DNA from: Neptuniibacter sp.
GTDB taxonomy: Bacteria; Pseudomonadota; Gammaproteobacteria; Pseudomonadales; Balneatricaceae
Reading direction: 5' to 3'
Length of the DNA: 20,669 nt
Assembly: GCA_030149405.1 (NCBI GenBank)
Contig: JASBRM010000085.1
Location: 1 to 20,669, forward strand
Positions 6,380-18,885 of the stretch are shown here, one piece after another. Position numbers and translations under genes: made by a program. Under the pieces are notes generated by a model, which saw only the letters and a list, made by a program, of their open reading frames with translations, was not told the DNA's origin and did no database searches. The stretch's first letter is position 1. Each line of letters starts with the position of its first letter.

Positions 6380-7088
6380 CTTACCCGTAGATCCAGGAAA
6401 GGATAAAGATAGAAGAAGCTTCTTACATAACAAATTAACTTTCATAACTATCTGATTGAAAATTTATCTGTTTTCGCTGATTTAAACAGGAGAATCTCAA
6501 GTTATAACCAAGTTACCCACAATTTTATCTCTTGATTTTTTCCTTTAAATTTCTGTACTAACCTAAAAACCTACCTCAAAAGTCATAAATAATTATTTAT
6601 TTTCAATTAGTTAATCTACTTAACGCTCAGTTACATAATACTTACTGAGTTCTAAGCTTCAGCTCTCTAATAAGATATCAACAATAGCTGTGCATAAACT
6701 GTATACCTGAAGTGGCTTAAACTATGTGTAAATCTGTGACTAACTTACGCTGTGGAAAACTAACCTCCTTATACACAGATAAATCATGGCTTTCACAAAG
6801 AATACGAGCAGTTTTAAAAGAGGGTTATCATTGATATAACCTAATGATTTAATTATAAAAAATGTAGTTATCAACTGATTCTTATCGCCCTATTAATAAT
6901 CATAAAAATAAAAAAACATATATATCTTCAATACTTTTATTATCTATACATAAGAAGAACAAAGAACTGTTTAAAAATTGATCATTCCTAACTTGGTCTC
7001 GTAAAGGTATAATCACCCCCCCTTTTCAGATCAGGCCAAGCCTGCATTCTAGTAAGTAGTCCGTAATTCTTTATTGAGGTAGCAGCAG
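6380..7088. other. Candidate oriC or DnaA-box cluster upstream of mnmG
   Basis: About 700 AT-rich bases without a gene. DnaA boxes: TGTGCATAA (6689-6697, minus, perfect), TTATACACA (6769-6777, plus, perfect), TTACCCACA (6513-6521, one mismatch) and TGTGGAAAA (6751-6759, minus, one mismatch). A very AT-rich stretch from about 6780 to 6960 could serve as the unwinding element. In E. coli and Vibrio the oriC is in this position next to mnmG (gidA). Few GATC sites are present, so SeqA/Dam-style control is not evident. The dnaA/rpmH gap is the competing candidate. Confidence 0.55.
6985..7013 (+). promoter_or_regulatory. Candidate mnmG promoter
   Basis: A consensus -10 TATAAT lies at 7008-7013 with a weak -35 (TTCCTA, 6985-6990) at 17 bases. 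It is about 75 bases upstream of mnmG and could drive the mnmG-rsmG-parA-parB unit. In E. coli, mnmG transcription next to oriC affects initiation. Confidence 0.45.
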
Positions 7089-8978
7089 GTGGATTTTCCA
7101 ACCCGTTATGACGTTATTGTTATCGGTGGTGGTCATGCCGGTACAGAAGCAGCATTAGCATCAGCAAGAACAGGTGCTAAAACTCTTCTGTTAACCCATA
7201 ACATAGAAACACTGGGCCAGATGTCCTGTAATCCGGCGATCGGTGGTATTGGTAAAAGCCATCTGGTGAAAGAGATTGATGCGCTTGATGGTGCAATGGC
7301 TCGTGCTACCGATAAAGGCGGTATTCAGTTCAGAGTTCTGAATTCCCGAAAGGGCCCTGCTGTTAGGGCTACCCGAGCACAGGCTGATCGAATTCTTTAC
7401 AAAGCGGCTATTCGAGAAATTCTGGAAAACCAGCCAAACCTGGAGATATTTCAACAATCAGCTGATGATCTGATTGTTGAGGGTGAAACAGTTAAAGGTG
7501 TTGTTACACAGACTGGCATTCGTTTCCATTCCTCATCTGTTGTTTTAACTGCAGGTACTTTCCTGGGTGGTGTAATTCACATCGGTCTGGAAAACCACTC
7601 CGGTGGCCGAGCGGGGGACCCACCTTCAATTGCATTGGCTAACCGATTGAGAGAATTACCCTTCCGTGTTGACCGTTTGAAAACCGGTACTCCACCGCGG
7701 ATTGATGCTCGTAGCGTTGATTTTTCAGTAATGCAGGAACAACCCGGTGATACACCTACACCAGTGATGTCCTATATGGGCAAGTTGAGTGATCATCCGC
7801 AGCAGATCAGTTGTTACATCACACACACGAATGAACAAACCCATGAAATTCTGCGCAGCGGTCTTGATCGCTCACCTATGTACACCGGTGTGATTGAAGG
7901 GGTAGGTCCTCGTTATTGCCCTTCAATTGAAGATAAGATTATGCGCTTTGCTGATAAAGATCAGCATCAGGTGTTTGTTGAACCAGAAGGCCTGACTACG
8001 CACGAGCTTTATCCTAATGGCATATCAACCAGTCTGCCGTTTGATATTCAACTGGCGGCAGTGCGTTCTATTCGCGGTTTTGAGAATGCGCATATTGTTC
8101 GTCCAGGCTATGCCATCGAATACGATTTCTTTAACCCGCAGGATCTCAAGCACACTCTTGAGACCAAACACATGAACGGTTTGTACTTTGCGGGCCAGAT
8201 TAATGGCACTACAGGCTATGAAGAGGCAGGTGCTCAGGGTTTGCTGGCAGGTGCCAATGCGGCTCTCAGAGCTTTGGAGAAAGATCAGTGGTATCCACGC
8301 CGTGATGAAGCTTACATTGGTGTATTGGTGGATGACCTGATTACTCTTGGAACATCAGAACCTTACCGTATGTTCACCAGCCGCGCAGAGTATCGTCTGA
8401 TTCTGCGTGAAGATAATGCTGATCTGCGTCTGACCGAAAAAGGTCGTGAATTGGGTCTGGTAGGGGATGAACGCTGGCAGGCATTTTGCGAAAAACGAGA
8501 AGCCATCGAGCTTGAACAGCAACGTCTGCAATCAACCTGGATTCAGCCAAAAACACCGGAAGCCGATGAACTGGCACCGAAGCTGAAAACACCGTTATCT
8601 CGTGAATACAATCTGGCCGATCTGCTGAAGCGCCCTGAATTGGTTTACAGCGACCTTGCACATTTGAAAGGTGAAGGGGTTGAAGACTCTCAGGTCGCTG
8701 AACAGGTTGAAATCCAGAATAAATACGCCGGTTATATTGATCGCCAGAAAGATGAAATTGAGCAGATGCGTCGTCAGGAAAATACACCGCTGCCAGAAGG
8801 CTTTGATTATGATCAGGTGGGTGGACTTTCTAACGAGTTGAAAGCGAAATTGAAAGAAGTTCAACCTTCGACAATCTCCCAGGCTTCTCGAATTCAGGGA
8901 ATCACGCCGGCAGCTATCTCATTGCTGCTGGTGTATCTGAAGAAACATCAAATGACGAAAGGTAAGGTTGCCAGCTGA
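7089..8978 (+). CDS. mnmG: tRNA uridine-5-carboxymethylaminomethyl(34) synthesis enzyme MnmG
   Basis: A 629-residue flavoprotein, the same length as E. coli MnmG (GidA). The FAD-binding dinucleotide motif [10 protein letters not shown] starts at residue 13; family blocks [34 protein letters not shown] and [17 protein letters not shown] follow, with a helical C-terminal MnmE-binding domain. It forms a complex with MnmE to make cmnm5U34/cmnm5s2U34 in tRNA using FAD and methylene-tetrahydrofolate. The start is GTG, backed by GAGG nine bases upstream. Its stop overlaps the rsmG start by one base. It follows the DnaA-box cluster. Confidence 0.98.
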   Translation: MDFPTRYDVIVIGGGHAGTEAALASARTGAKTLLLTHNIETLGQMSCNPAIGGIGKSHLVKEIDALDGAMARATDKGGIQFRVLNSRKGPAVRATRAQADRILYKAAIREILENQPNLEIFQQSADDLIVEGETVKGVVTQTGIRFHSSSVVLTAGTFLGGVIHIGLENHSGGRAGDPPSIALANRLRELPFRVDRLKTGTPPRIDARSVDFSVMQEQPGDTPTPVMSYMGKLSDHPQQISCYITHTNEQTHEILRSGLDRSPMYTGVIEGVGPRYCPSIEDKIMRFADKDQHQVFVEPEGLTTHELYPNGISTSLPFDIQLAAVRSIRGFENAHIVRPGYAIEYDFFNPQDLKHTLETKHMNGLYFAGQINGTTGYEEAGAQGLLAGANAALRALEKDQWYPRRDEAYIGVLVDDLITLGTSEPYRMFTSRAEYRLILREDNADLRLTEKGRELGLVGDERWQAFCEKREAIELEQQRLQSTWIQPKTPEADELAPKLKTPLSREYNLADLLKRPELVYSDLAHLKGEGVEDSQVAEQVEIQNKYAGYIDRQKDEIEQMRRQENTPLPEGFDYDQVGGLSNELKAKLKEVQPSTISQASRIQGITPAAISLLLVYLKKHQMTKGKVAS

Positions 8979-9616
8979 TGCAGCAGATATCTGAACAACA
9001 GCTGGAAGCTGCACTGAAGAGGGGCGTTGCTTCTCTGGATCTGAATTTATCAGATGAAAAAATTAATAAATTGATCAGCTACCTCAATCTGCTGATTAAA
9101 TGGAACAAAGCCTATAACCTGACGGCCGTCCGGGACCCAATGGAAATGGTTAACCGCCATCTGATCGATAGTCTGAGTGTGATTCCCTACATTGAGGGAA
9201 AGCGGATCATCGATGTGGGCAGTGGCCCGGGATTGCCCGGTATCCCCATTGCTATCTGTTATCCGGAGATGTCTGTGACCACTCTGGACAGTAATGGCAA
9301 GAAAACCCGCTTCCAGCTTCAGGCCAAAACCGAATTAGGGCTGGATAACTTAACCGTTATCAATAAACGGGTTGAAAGTTGCGACTTTGAACCGTTCGAT
9401 CAGGTAATATCCCGTGCGTTCGCTTCTCTGGAAGATATGATCAACTGGACCCATCAGCTTTGTAACAAAGATGGTGTTTTTCTTGCAATGAAAGGTCTGT
9501 ATCCTGAGGAAGAACTGTCAGCACTGCCTGACGGATACGAACTTAAAATCTGTCACCGTCTGAATGTTCCGGGGACAGAAGGGGAAAGGCATCTGCTAGT
9601 TTTAGGGAGACGCTAA
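8978..9616 (+). CDS. rsmG: 16S rRNA (guanine(527)-N(7))-methyltransferase RsmG
   Basis: A 212-residue Rossmann-fold methyltransferase (E. coli RsmG/GidB 207). Family signatures are [13 protein letters not shown], a [12 protein letters not shown] block, the S-adenosylmethionine loop [17 protein letters not shown] (near 75-91) and [12 protein letters not shown]. It methylates N7 of G527 in 16S rRNA; loss gives low-level streptomycin resistance in other bacteria. The ATG overlaps the mnmG stop (TGATG), indicating translational coupling, and parA begins two bases after its stop. Confidence 0.97.
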   Translation: MQQISEQQLEAALKRGVASLDLNLSDEKINKLISYLNLLIKWNKAYNLTAVRDPMEMVNRHLIDSLSVIPYIEGKRIIDVGSGPGLPGIPIAICYPEMSVTTLDSNGKKTRFQLQAKTELGLDNLTVINKRVESCDFEPFDQVISRAFASLEDMINWTHQLCNKDGVFLAMKGLYPEEELSALPDGYELKICHRLNVPGTEGERHLLVLGRR

Positions 9617-9618
9617 GC

Positions 9619-10431
9619 GTGGCAAAGATCCTGACGATCACAAACCAGAAAGGTGGCGTAGGTAAAACAACTACCTGCGTGAATCTGGCAGCTTCATTAG
9701 CCGCTACTAAAAAACGTGTTTTGCTTGTGGATCTTGATCCTCAGGGTAACGCCAGTATGGGCAGCGGGGTGGATAAACACACCCTTGAAAATACGGTTTA
9801 TGAAGTTCTTACGGATAAAGTAAAAATCCAGGAAGCCATCCTCAAAGATACACCTGCAGGTTATGACCTGATTGGCTCCAATGGTGATCTGACAGCTGCA
9901 GAAGTTGAACTGCTTCAGATACCCCGACGTGAATTCCGTCTGAAAATGGCATTGATGGAAATAGCTGACGATTACGATTTCGTTCTGATTGATAACCCGC
10001 CGTCATTGAACCTGTTAACGGTGAATGCATTGGCATCATCTGCGGGTGTAATCATCCCAATGCAGTGTGAATACTATGCCCTTGAAGGTATATCTGCACT
10101 GATTGGCACTATCGATAAAATTAATAAACGTCTTAACCCGGCGCTCAAGATCGAAGGTATTCTGCGTACCATGTTTGATCCACGTATGAGCCTGACCAAA
10201 GACGTATCCACTCATCTGGTTGAGTACTTCGGGGATAAAGTCTATCGCACGGTTATTCCAAGAAATGTTCGCTTGGCAGAGGCTCCGAGTCATGGTTTGC
10301 CAGCAATTCTGTACGATAAAAATTCACGAGGTGCAGTGGCTTATCTTGCACTGGCTGGTGAATTAATCCGTCGTACTCAGCTTGAAGAAAAAGAAAAGTC
10401 TGAAGAAAAAGAACAGTCAGAGGAAGCATAA
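9619..10431 (+). CDS. parA: Chromosome-partitioning ATPase ParA (Soj)
   Basis: A 270-residue protein starting at GTG with the deviant Walker A motif KGGVGKTT (residues 11-18), Walker A-prime LVDLDPQGNAS (near 36-46) and the Walker B region DFVLIDNPPSLNLLTVNAL. It is a nucleoid-binding ATPase that works with ParB bound at parS to segregate new origins. The C-terminus carries a charged Glu/Lys tail (from about residue 252) longer than the core fold needs. It lies between rsmG (2-base gap) and parB (3-base gap), the conserved near-origin arrangement. Confidence 0.97.
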   Translation: MAKILTITNQKGGVGKTTTCVNLAASLAATKKRVLLVDLDPQGNASMGSGVDKHTLENTVYEVLTDKVKIQEAILKDTPAGYDLIGSNGDLTAAEVELLQIPRREFRLKMALMEIADDYDFVLIDNPPSLNLLTVNALASSAGVIIPMQCEYYALEGISALIGTIDKINKRLNPALKIEGILRTMFDPRMSLTKDVSTHLVEYFGDKVYRTVIPRNVRLAEAPSHGLPAILYDKNSRGAVAYLALAGELIRRTQLEEKEKSEEKEQSEEA

Positions 10432-10434
10432 TCA

Positions 10435-11313
10435 ATGGCTAAGAAGCGTGGGCTTGGAAAGGGTCTGGATGCACTGTTGTCCAGCGTAAGTGATGTAGAA
10501 GAGAAAGTTTCAGTTCAAGAAGCAGAACAACTGGAAGGATTTCGCTTACTGCCCGTTGATGTTGTTCAGCGTGGTCGCTATCAGCCACGTAGGGATATTG
10601 ACCCTCAGGCTTTGGAAGAACTTTCAAATTCCATTCGTGCTCAGGGCGTAATGCAGCCAATCGTTGTGCGTCCAATTGATTCTGATCGTTATGAGATTAT
10701 TGCAGGTGAACGTCGCTGGCGTGCATCTCAGATGGCTGATCTCACTGAGATTCCTGCAATCATCAAAGATGTTCCGGATGAAGCAGCCATTGCAATGGCC
10801 CTGATCGAGAACATCCAACGTGAGAACCTGAACCCTATCGAAGAAGCGATTTCTCTGCAGCGCCTGCAGGATGAGTTTGAGCTGACCCAGCAGGAAGTTG
10901 CTGATGCGGTCGGTAAATCCCGTTCTGCAGTTACAAACCTGCTGCGTCTGATTAATCTCACCGACGAAGTTAAAAAGATGCTCGAATACGGTGATTTGGA
11001 AATGGGTCACGCACGTGCGTTACTGAGTCTGGAGGATGAAAAACAGATTCAGGCTGCTCAGGAAGTATCCGGTAAAGGCTTATCGGTTCGTCAGACAGAA
11101 GTTCTGGTTAAAAAAATACAGCAGGGTGAAGAGCCTAAGGCTGAAAAGGTTAAACCAGAACCTGATCCACAATTGGCAGAGCTTGAAGGCGAATTATCAT
11201 TACGTTTCGCCAGTAAAGTAGCCATCACTCAGAATGCTAAAGGCAGAGGCAAGATCACTATTAACTATGATGATGCCGAATCTTTGGAAAATATTCTGCA
11301 ACTGCTTAAGTAA
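10435..11313 (+). CDS. parB: Chromosome-partitioning CTPase/DNA-binding protein ParB (Spo0J)
   Basis: A 292-residue protein with an N-terminal ParA-interacting segment (KKRGLGKGLDALL, residues 3-15), the CTP-binding motif GERRWRA (91-97), ENIQRENLNPIEEA (125-138), a helix-turn-helix around 150-175 (TQQEVADAVGKSRSAVTNLL) and a C-terminal dimerisation domain. ParB loads at parS as a sliding clamp and recruits condensin, organising the origin region. No convincing 16-bp parS site was found in this window, so parS must lie nearby outside it. Confidence 0.97.
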   Translation: MAKKRGLGKGLDALLSSVSDVEEKVSVQEAEQLEGFRLLPVDVVQRGRYQPRRDIDPQALEELSNSIRAQGVMQPIVVRPIDSDRYEIIAGERRWRASQMADLTEIPAIIKDVPDEAAIAMALIENIQRENLNPIEEAISLQRLQDEFELTQQEVADAVGKSRSAVTNLLRLINLTDEVKKMLEYGDLEMGHARALLSLEDEKQIQAAQEVSGKGLSVRQTEVLVKKIQQGEEPKAEKVKPEPDPQLAELEGELSLRFASKVAITQNAKGRGKITINYDDAESLENILQLLK

Positions 11314-11499
11314 TTATTTGACGGCAGTTTCACTGCAAAAGTAGTACTTTAGCATTGAACAAAGGCTGACTTAGCGCAATTACTGCTACGACATTAGTGC
11401 AAATGCTGAAACTGCCTGTTGTTTCGTTACGCTTAAGCTCATATAATCGGCACGCATTTTGGGGTTAGAACGCTCCGAAATAGAGCAAATCGGGACTTG
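11314..11499. promoter_or_regulatory. parB-atpI gap with the ATP synthase operon promoter
   Basis: TTGTTT (11419-11424) and a consensus TATAAT (11442-11447) are separated by 17 bases, giving a start near 11454. A perfect 9-bp inverted repeat, GGCAGTTTC (11323-11331) with GAAACTGCC (11408-11416), ends just before the -35. No T-run terminator for parB was seen, so some read-through from parAB into atp is possible. Confidence 0.65.
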
Positions 11500-12823
<1,324 letters not shown>

Positions 12824-12848
12824 GTGTGACAACTGAATAGAAGAAACA

Positions 12849-13140
<292 letters not shown>

Positions 13141-13146
13141 GTAACT

Positions 13147-13172
13147 ACAAGTCTAAGAGTAAGACGACTTGT
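13147..13172 (+). other. Intercistronic hairpin after atpE
   Basis: ACAAGTC (13147-13153) pairs with GACTTGT (13166-13172), a 7-bp stem with a 12-base loop, starting six bases after the atpE stop. There is no T run, so it is not an intrinsic terminator. It may stabilise the upstream atpE message. Confidence 0.45.
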
Positions 13173-13205
13173 CGATTAACTTAATCAACCGCGAGAGGTA
13201 ATGGC

Positions 13206-13676
13206 GTGAATATCAATCTAACCATCATTGGTCAGGCCATCGCATTCGCTATCTTCGTAATGTTCTGCATGAAGTACGTGTGGCCGCCAATTACGGCTGC
13301 CCTGGCAGAGCGTAAGAAGAAGATTGCTGAAGGTCTGGACGCTGCTGACCGTGCTGAGCGTGATTTACAGCTGGCTCAAGAAAAAGCCACTGAAAATATG
13401 CGTAAAGGCAAAGAAGAAGCAGCCGCCATCATTGAACAGGCCAACAAGCGGGCTAACCAAATCATCGATGAAGCTAAAGAGAAAGCTCTGGAAGAAGCTA
13501 ACCGTGTTAAAGCGGCTAAAGAAGCTGAACTGGAGCAAGAAGTTAACCAGGCACGCGAAGCACTGCGTAGCCAGGTAGCAACTCTGGCGCTTGCTGGTGC
13601 TGAAAAAGTACTGGAAGCATCTATCGATGAGAAGGCACACGCGCAGCTTGTTGAAAAACTGGCCGCTGAGCTTTAA
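13206..13676 (+). CDS. atpF: F1Fo ATP synthase subunit b
   Basis: A 156-residue protein, the same length as in E. coli, with an N-terminal membrane helix ([21 protein letters not shown]), the conserved MKYVWPPI segment and a long charged coiled-coil (about 35-140) ending near the delta-binding C-terminus (KLAAEL). Two copies form the peripheral stator stalk. The start is GTG, as in E. coli, with GAGAGG seven bases upstream. A stray ATG-GCG-TGA begins five bases upstream in another frame and overlaps the GTG. Confidence 0.97.
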   Translation: MNINLTIIGQAIAFAIFVMFCMKYVWPPITAALAERKKKIAEGLDAADRAERDLQLAQEKATENMRKGKEEAAAIIEQANKRANQIIDEAKEKALEEANRVKAAKEAELEQEVNQAREALRSQVATLALAGAEKVLEASIDEKAHAQLVEKLAAEL

Positions 13677-13690
13677 AGCGAGGTTTAACG

Positions 13691-14224
13691 ATGGCTGAAG
13701 TCAACACTGTCGCTCGGCCTTATACCAAAGCTGCTTTTGAGTATGCGATGGATAAGGGTAACCTCGATCAGTGGTCCGCTATGCTCGCTCTGGCTGCTGC
13801 TGCAGCAGAAGACGAGAATGTAGCGCGTGTACTGGGTAACCCTGCCCTGACAGATACGCAGAAAGCTGACCTTATGGTGAGCATTTGTGAAGACGCAGAT
13901 GAGGCGGGTAAGAATTTCCTTGCACTGCTGGCTGAGAACAAGCGCCTGGCAATTTTGCCAGAAGTAAGCGCTCAGTTTGCAAAACTGAAAGCAGATCAGG
14001 AGAAGTCACTGGATATCGAAGTGACAACTGCCTTTGAACTGCAGGATGAGCAGCAGGAAAAACTTGCTCAGGCACTGAAAACTAAACTGGGTCGTGACGT
14101 AGCTCTGACCGCTGAAGTAGATAAGTCTATCTTGGGTGGTGTAGTGGTTCGTACAGACGACTTGGTGATCGACGGCTCCGTTCGCGCGCGACTCGCGAAG
14201 TTGGCCGAAGCGATGAATTCCTAG
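13691..14224 (+). CDS. atpH: F1Fo ATP synthase subunit delta
   Basis: A 177-residue protein (E. coli 177) starting MAEVNTVARPYTKAAFEYA, the OSCP/delta N-terminal helix bundle that caps F1, and ending with the KSILGGVVVRTDDLVIDGSV motif. It links the b stalk to the alpha/beta hexamer. It starts 14 bases after atpF with GAGG upstream, and ends 12 bases before atpA. Confidence 0.97.
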   Translation: MAEVNTVARPYTKAAFEYAMDKGNLDQWSAMLALAAAAAEDENVARVLGNPALTDTQKADLMVSICEDADEAGKNFLALLAENKRLAILPEVSAQFAKLKADQEKSLDIEVTTAFELQDEQQEKLAQALKTKLGRDVALTAEVDKSILGGVVVRTDDLVIDGSVRARLAKLAEAMNS

Positions 14225-14236
14225 GGGAATAAAAGC

Positions 14237-15781
14237 ATGCAGCAACTGAATCCTTCTGAGATCAGTGAGATTCTCAAGAAGCGCATCGACAATCTTGATG
14301 TGACTTCAGAAGCCCGTAATGAGGGCACTGTAGTGAGCGTTTCCGATGGCATCATTACGATCCACGGTCTTGCTGACGTAATGTACGGGGAAATGATCGA
14401 ATTCCCTGGCGGTATCTACGGTATGGCGCTTAACCTTGAGCGTGACTCCGTTGGTGCTGTAGTACTGGGTGATTACCAGGGTCTGGTAGAAGGTGCAACA
14501 GCACGTTGTACTGGCCGCATCCTGGAAGTACCAGTTGGTCCGGAACTGCAGGGTCGTGTAGTAGACGCTCTGGGTAACCCGATCGACGGTAAAGGCCCAA
14601 TCGAAACTAAACTGACAGACGCAGTTGAGAAGGTAGCACCTGGTGTAATCTCTCGTCAGTCAGTAGACCAGCCAGTTCAGACTGGTCTGAAAGCGATCGA
14701 CTCCATGGTTCCAATCGGTCGTGGTCAGCGTGAGCTGATCATCGGTGACCGTCAGATTGGTAAATCAGCGGTAGCGATCGATGCAATCATCAACCAGAAA
14801 GGTACCGGCGTTAAGTGTATCTACGTAGCAGTAGGCCAGAAACAGTCTACAATCGCTAACGTAGTACGTAAGCTGGAAGAGCACGGCGCGATGGATCACA
14901 CTATCGTTGTTGCTGCTGGTGCAGCCGATCCTGCAGCGATGCAGTTCCTGGCGCCATACGCTGGTTGTACAATGGGTGAATACTACCGTGACCGCGGTGA
15001 AGACGCTCTGATCGTCTATGATGATCTGACTAAACAGGCTTGGGCATATCGTCAGATTTCCCTGCTGCTGCGTCGTCCACCAGGTCGTGAAGCATACCCA
15101 GGTGACGTATTCTACTTGCACTCTCGTCTACTTGAGCGTGCTGCGCGTGTTAACGCTGACTACGTTGAGAAGTTTACGGACGGTGAAGTTAAGGGCCAGA
15201 CTGGTTCCCTGACATCTCTGCCTGTAATCGAAACTCAGGGTGGTGACGTATCCGCATTCGTACCAACAAACGTAATCTCCATCACTGACGGCCAGATCTT
15301 CCTTGAATCTGACCTGTTCAACTCTGGTATCCGTCCAGCGATCAACGCTGGTCTTTCAGTATCCCGAGTAGGTGGTGCAGCTCAGACTAAGATCATCAAG
15401 AAGCTGGGTGGCGGTGTTCGTCTGGCACTTGCACAGTACCGTGAACTGGCGGCATTCGCACAGTTCGCTTCTGACCTTGATGACGCTACTCGTGCCCAGC
15501 TGGAGCACGGTCAGTCTGTAACTGAGCTGATGAAGCAGAAACAGTACACTCCAATGTCTATCGCTGACATGGGTCTGAGCCTGTACGCTGCCAACGAAGG
15601 TTACCTGAATGACGTAGAACTGAACAAAGTACTGGACTTTGAAGCGGCTCTGATCGCGTTCTTCAACAGCGAATACGCTGACCTGATGAACGATATCAAC
15701 GCTACTGGCAACTACTCTGACGAGATTGCTGCACAGTTCAAAGCTGGTATCGAAAAGTTCAAGTCTACTCAAGCTTGGTAA
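14237..15781 (+). CDS. atpA: F1Fo ATP synthase subunit alpha
   Basis: A 514-residue protein (E. coli 513). The non-catalytic nucleotide-site P-loop is GDRQIGKS (170-177), a mild variant of GDRQTGKT. The arginine finger that completes the neighbouring beta site is R377 in [11 protein letters not shown]. The N-terminal segment ([17 protein letters not shown]) binds delta. Codons are strongly biased (CGT, GGT, CTG), as expected of a highly expressed gene. AGGGGA provides the ribosome-binding site. A strong hairpin follows the gene. Confidence 0.98.
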   Translation: MQQLNPSEISEILKKRIDNLDVTSEARNEGTVVSVSDGIITIHGLADVMYGEMIEFPGGIYGMALNLERDSVGAVVLGDYQGLVEGATARCTGRILEVPVGPELQGRVVDALGNPIDGKGPIETKLTDAVEKVAPGVISRQSVDQPVQTGLKAIDSMVPIGRGQRELIIGDRQIGKSAVAIDAIINQKGTGVKCIYVAVGQKQSTIANVVRKLEEHGAMDHTIVVAAGAADPAAMQFLAPYAGCTMGEYYRDRGEDALIVYDDLTKQAWAYRQISLLLRRPPGREAYPGDVFYLHSRLLERAARVNADYVEKFTDGEVKGQTGSLTSLPVIETQGGDVSAFVPTNVISITDGQIFLESDLFNSGIRPAINAGLSVSRVGGAAQTKIIKKLGGGVRLALAQYRELAAFAQFASDLDDATRAQLEHGQSVTELMKQKQYTPMSIADMGLSLYAANEGYLNDVELNKVLDFEAALIAFFNSEYADLMNDINATGNYSDEIAAQFKAGIEKFKSTQAW

Positions 15782-15800
15782 GAACTCGTTTTGAGTGAGT

Positions 15801-15826
15801 GATCTGCATGACTATTCATGCAGATC
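15801..15826 (+). other. Intercistronic hairpin between atpA and atpG
   Basis: GATCTGCATG (15801-15810) and CATGCAGATC (15817-15826) form a perfect 10-bp stem with loop ACTATT, in the 71-base gap. No T run follows, so it should not end transcription by itself; it is placed to protect the atpA 3-prime end or mark a processing site. Confidence 0.7.
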
Positions 15827-15852
15827 TAACACAAAGCTAAATAGGCGGAACT

Positions 15853-16716
15853 ATGGCAGTCGGAAAAGAGATTAAGACAAAAATTGCGAGTGTGCAGAGC
15901 ACTAGGAAGATCACCAGCGCTATGGAAATGGTTGCTGCTTCCAAGATGCGTAAAGCACAGGATCGCATGGAGTCTTCTCGCCCGTACGCGCGGAGTATCC
16001 GTGGTGTTATTCAGCACCTGGCCAAGTCCAACCCTGAGTACAAACACTTGTACATGCAGGAGCGTGAGACTAAACGTGTTGGTTTTGTCGTAGTGGCAAC
16101 TGACCGTGGCCTGTGTGGTGGCTTGAACGTTAACGCGTTCAAAGCAGCTGTGAAAAGCATGAAAGAGTTCCATGACCAGGGCATCGAAATTGATGTCTGT
16201 GCACTGGGCAGCAAAGCGCAGTCGTTCTTTAAGAACTACGGCGGTAATGTTGTCGCAGCGAAAACTCACCTGGGTGATGCGCCGGAAGTGGCGGATCTGA
16301 TCGGTGCAGTTAAGGTCATGCTGGATGCTTATGATGAAGGCAAGCTGGACAAACTGTACATTGTGTCAAACGACTTCGTTAACACAATGACGCAGCAGCC
16401 TGCTATCTCTCAGGTGCTTCCACTGATGGCAGAAGAAGACGATGACACGCTCAATCATCACTGGGACTACATCTATGAGCCGGACGCAAAAGAGCTGTTA
16501 AACGGCTTATTGGTTCGTTACGTAGAGTCCCTGGTCTATCAGGCCGTGGTTGAGAACAATGCCTGTGAGCAGGCAGCACGTATGCTAGCGATGAAGAACG
16601 CAACAGACAACGCTGGCGATATGATTGGTGAGCTTGAAATGATTTACAACAAAGCTCGTCAGGCCGCGATTACTCAGGAAATTTCTGAGATCGTTGGTGG
16701 TGCTGCAGCTGTTTAA
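15853..16716 (+). CDS. atpG: F1Fo ATP synthase subunit gamma
   Basis: A 287-residue protein, as in E. coli, starting [20 protein letters not shown] (the N-terminal coiled-coil helix with [17 protein letters not shown]) and ending with the second coiled-coil helix ([20 protein letters not shown]). It is the rotating central shaft inside the alpha/beta hexamer. AGGCGG lies close upstream of the ATG. It follows atpA after a hairpin-containing gap and precedes atpD by 36 bases. Confidence 0.97.
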   Translation: MAVGKEIKTKIASVQSTRKITSAMEMVAASKMRKAQDRMESSRPYARSIRGVIQHLAKSNPEYKHLYMQERETKRVGFVVVATDRGLCGGLNVNAFKAAVKSMKEFHDQGIEIDVCALGSKAQSFFKNYGGNVVAAKTHLGDAPEVADLIGAVKVMLDAYDEGKLDKLYIVSNDFVNTMTQQPAISQVLPLMAEEDDDTLNHHWDYIYEPDAKELLNGLLVRYVESLVYQAVVENNACEQAARMLAMKNATDNAGDMIGELEMIYNKARQAAITQEISEIVGGAAAV

Positions 16717-16737
16717 TACAGGTCACAGGTTAAATAA

Positions 16738-18141
<1,404 letters not shown>

Positions 18142-18161
18142 AACCTTTACGAGGTATAAAT

Positions 18162-18587
18162 ATGGCTATGACTGTTCATTGCGACATCGTAAGTGCTGAA
18201 GAAGAAATCTTCTCAGGCCTGATCGAATTCGTATCCGTAACAGGTAGCCTGGGTGATCTGGGTGTATACCCAGGCCACGCTCCGCTTCTGACGGAACTGA
18301 AACCAGGCCCTGTCGAGCTACGCAAACAGGGTGGCGAACAGGATATCTTTTACGTATCCGGCGGCTTCTTTGAAGTACAGCCTCACAAGGTAACTATCCT
18401 TGCAGACACTGCTCTGCATGCGGCAGACCTTGATGAAGCGAAAGCTCAGGAAGCACAGAAACATGCTGAACAGGCGATGGTTGATAAAACTGCAGAGTTC
18501 GAATACTCGAAAGCAGCGACTCAACTGGCCGAAGCTGCAGCTCAGCTTCGTACCCTACAGCAGATTCGTAAGAAACTGGGCCGCTAA
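18162..18587 (+). CDS. atpC: F1Fo ATP synthase subunit epsilon
   Basis: A 141-residue protein (E. coli 139) starting [20 protein letters not shown], with the N-terminal beta-sandwich motif [19 protein letters not shown] and a C-terminal two-helix inhibitory domain rich in Ala, Glu and Lys. It joins gamma to the c-ring and can lock the enzyme against ATP hydrolysis. GAGG lies upstream of the ATG. It is the last gene of the operon and is followed by a strong terminator. Confidence 0.97.
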   Translation: MAMTVHCDIVSAEEEIFSGLIEFVSVTGSLGDLGVYPGHAPLLTELKPGPVELRKQGGEQDIFYVSGGFFEVQPHKVTILADTALHAADLDEAKAQEAQKHAEQAMVDKTAEFEYSKAATQLAEAAAQLRTLQQIRKKLGR

Positions 18588-18613
18588 GACCCTGTCCTTA
18601 CAATCCACAGTTC

Positions 18614-18642
18614 AAAAGGCAACCTTCGGGTTGCCTTTTTTG
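18614..18642 (+). terminator. Intrinsic terminator of the atp operon
   Basis: AAAAGGCAACC (18614-18624) and GGTTGCCTTTT (18629-18639) form a perfect 11-bp stem on a TTCG tetraloop, and the second arm runs into a six-T tract (18636-18641). It lies 27 bases after the atpC stop. Confidence 0.93.
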
Positions 18643-18676
18643 TTTCTGGCGCAGCCATAAATAAAAAAGGCAGCAC

Positions 18677-18700
18677 GCAAGCGTTCAGAGAACGCTTTGC
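18677..18700. repeat. Hairpin next to the atp terminator
   Basis: AAGCGTTC (18679-18686) and GAACGCTT (18690-18697) pair over an AGA loop, extended by GC pairs with one bulge. It is directly followed by the left copy of the inverted-repeat family at 18704. Confidence 0.5.
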
Positions 18701-18703
18701 TAC

Positions 18704-18755
18704 GAGCACGGCTAAAGCCTACTAGTGGCTAGAACGCTGCTTCGCAGCTGTTAGG
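18704..18755 (+). repeat. Palindromic repeat family, left copy
   Basis: Contains GAGCACGGCT, GCCTAC, AGTG, CTTCGCAGCTG and TAGG in that order; the same blocks occur in the same order on the opposite strand at 19455-19500. The unit carries GCTTCGC, whose complement GCGAAGC is known to form an exceptionally stable mini-hairpin in single-stranded DNA. A part-copy, CTTCGCAGCT, recurs at 18850-18859. The pair brackets the unknown gene at 18886. Confidence 0.6.
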
Positions 18756-18819
18756 AGAAACTAAAGGTCAGCAAGTGTCATTGTGGGTATAGAATCTGCT
18801 TGCATCAGAGGGAGTTATA

Positions 18820-18867
18820 TTGGATAACGGTCAACTGATCGACCATTTACTTCGCAGCTCGAATTGA
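18820..18867 (+). pseudogene. Possible 15-residue ORF or truncated gene start
   Basis: A TTG codon preceded by AGAGGGAG opens the peptide MDNGQLIDHLLRSSN. The start loosely recalls TerB/DUF533-type proteins that begin with a similar DxLLDQLLRS helix, but this is too short to assign. The frame stops just after CTTCGCAGCT, a piece of the local repeat, as if the repeat had cut a longer gene. It may equally be a chance ORF. Confidence 0.2.
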
Positions 18868-18885
18868 AAGGATTCAATATTTCAA

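Noticed and set aside
6404..6425. AAGAAGCTTCTT palindrome after the Fic-like gene as a terminator
   Set aside because: It is short, has no loop and no T run.
11317..11335. AGTTTCACTGCAAAAG as a parS site for ParB
   Set aside because: Only about 10 of 16 positions match the parS consensus and the central CACGTG is missing. The CACGTG at 16808-16813 in atpD has poor flanks. No parS is claimed in the window.
13201..13209. ATG-GCG-TGA mini-frame overlapping the atpF GTG as a regulatory upstream ORF
   Set aside because: The spacing from GAGAGG to this ATG is too short for efficient initiation and suits the GTG; the overlap is probably accidental.
14744..14770. Variant P-loop GDRQIGKS in AtpA as a functional oddity
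   Set aside because: The Ile variant occurs in Pseudomonas and Ser for Thr is conservative; this site is non-catalytic.
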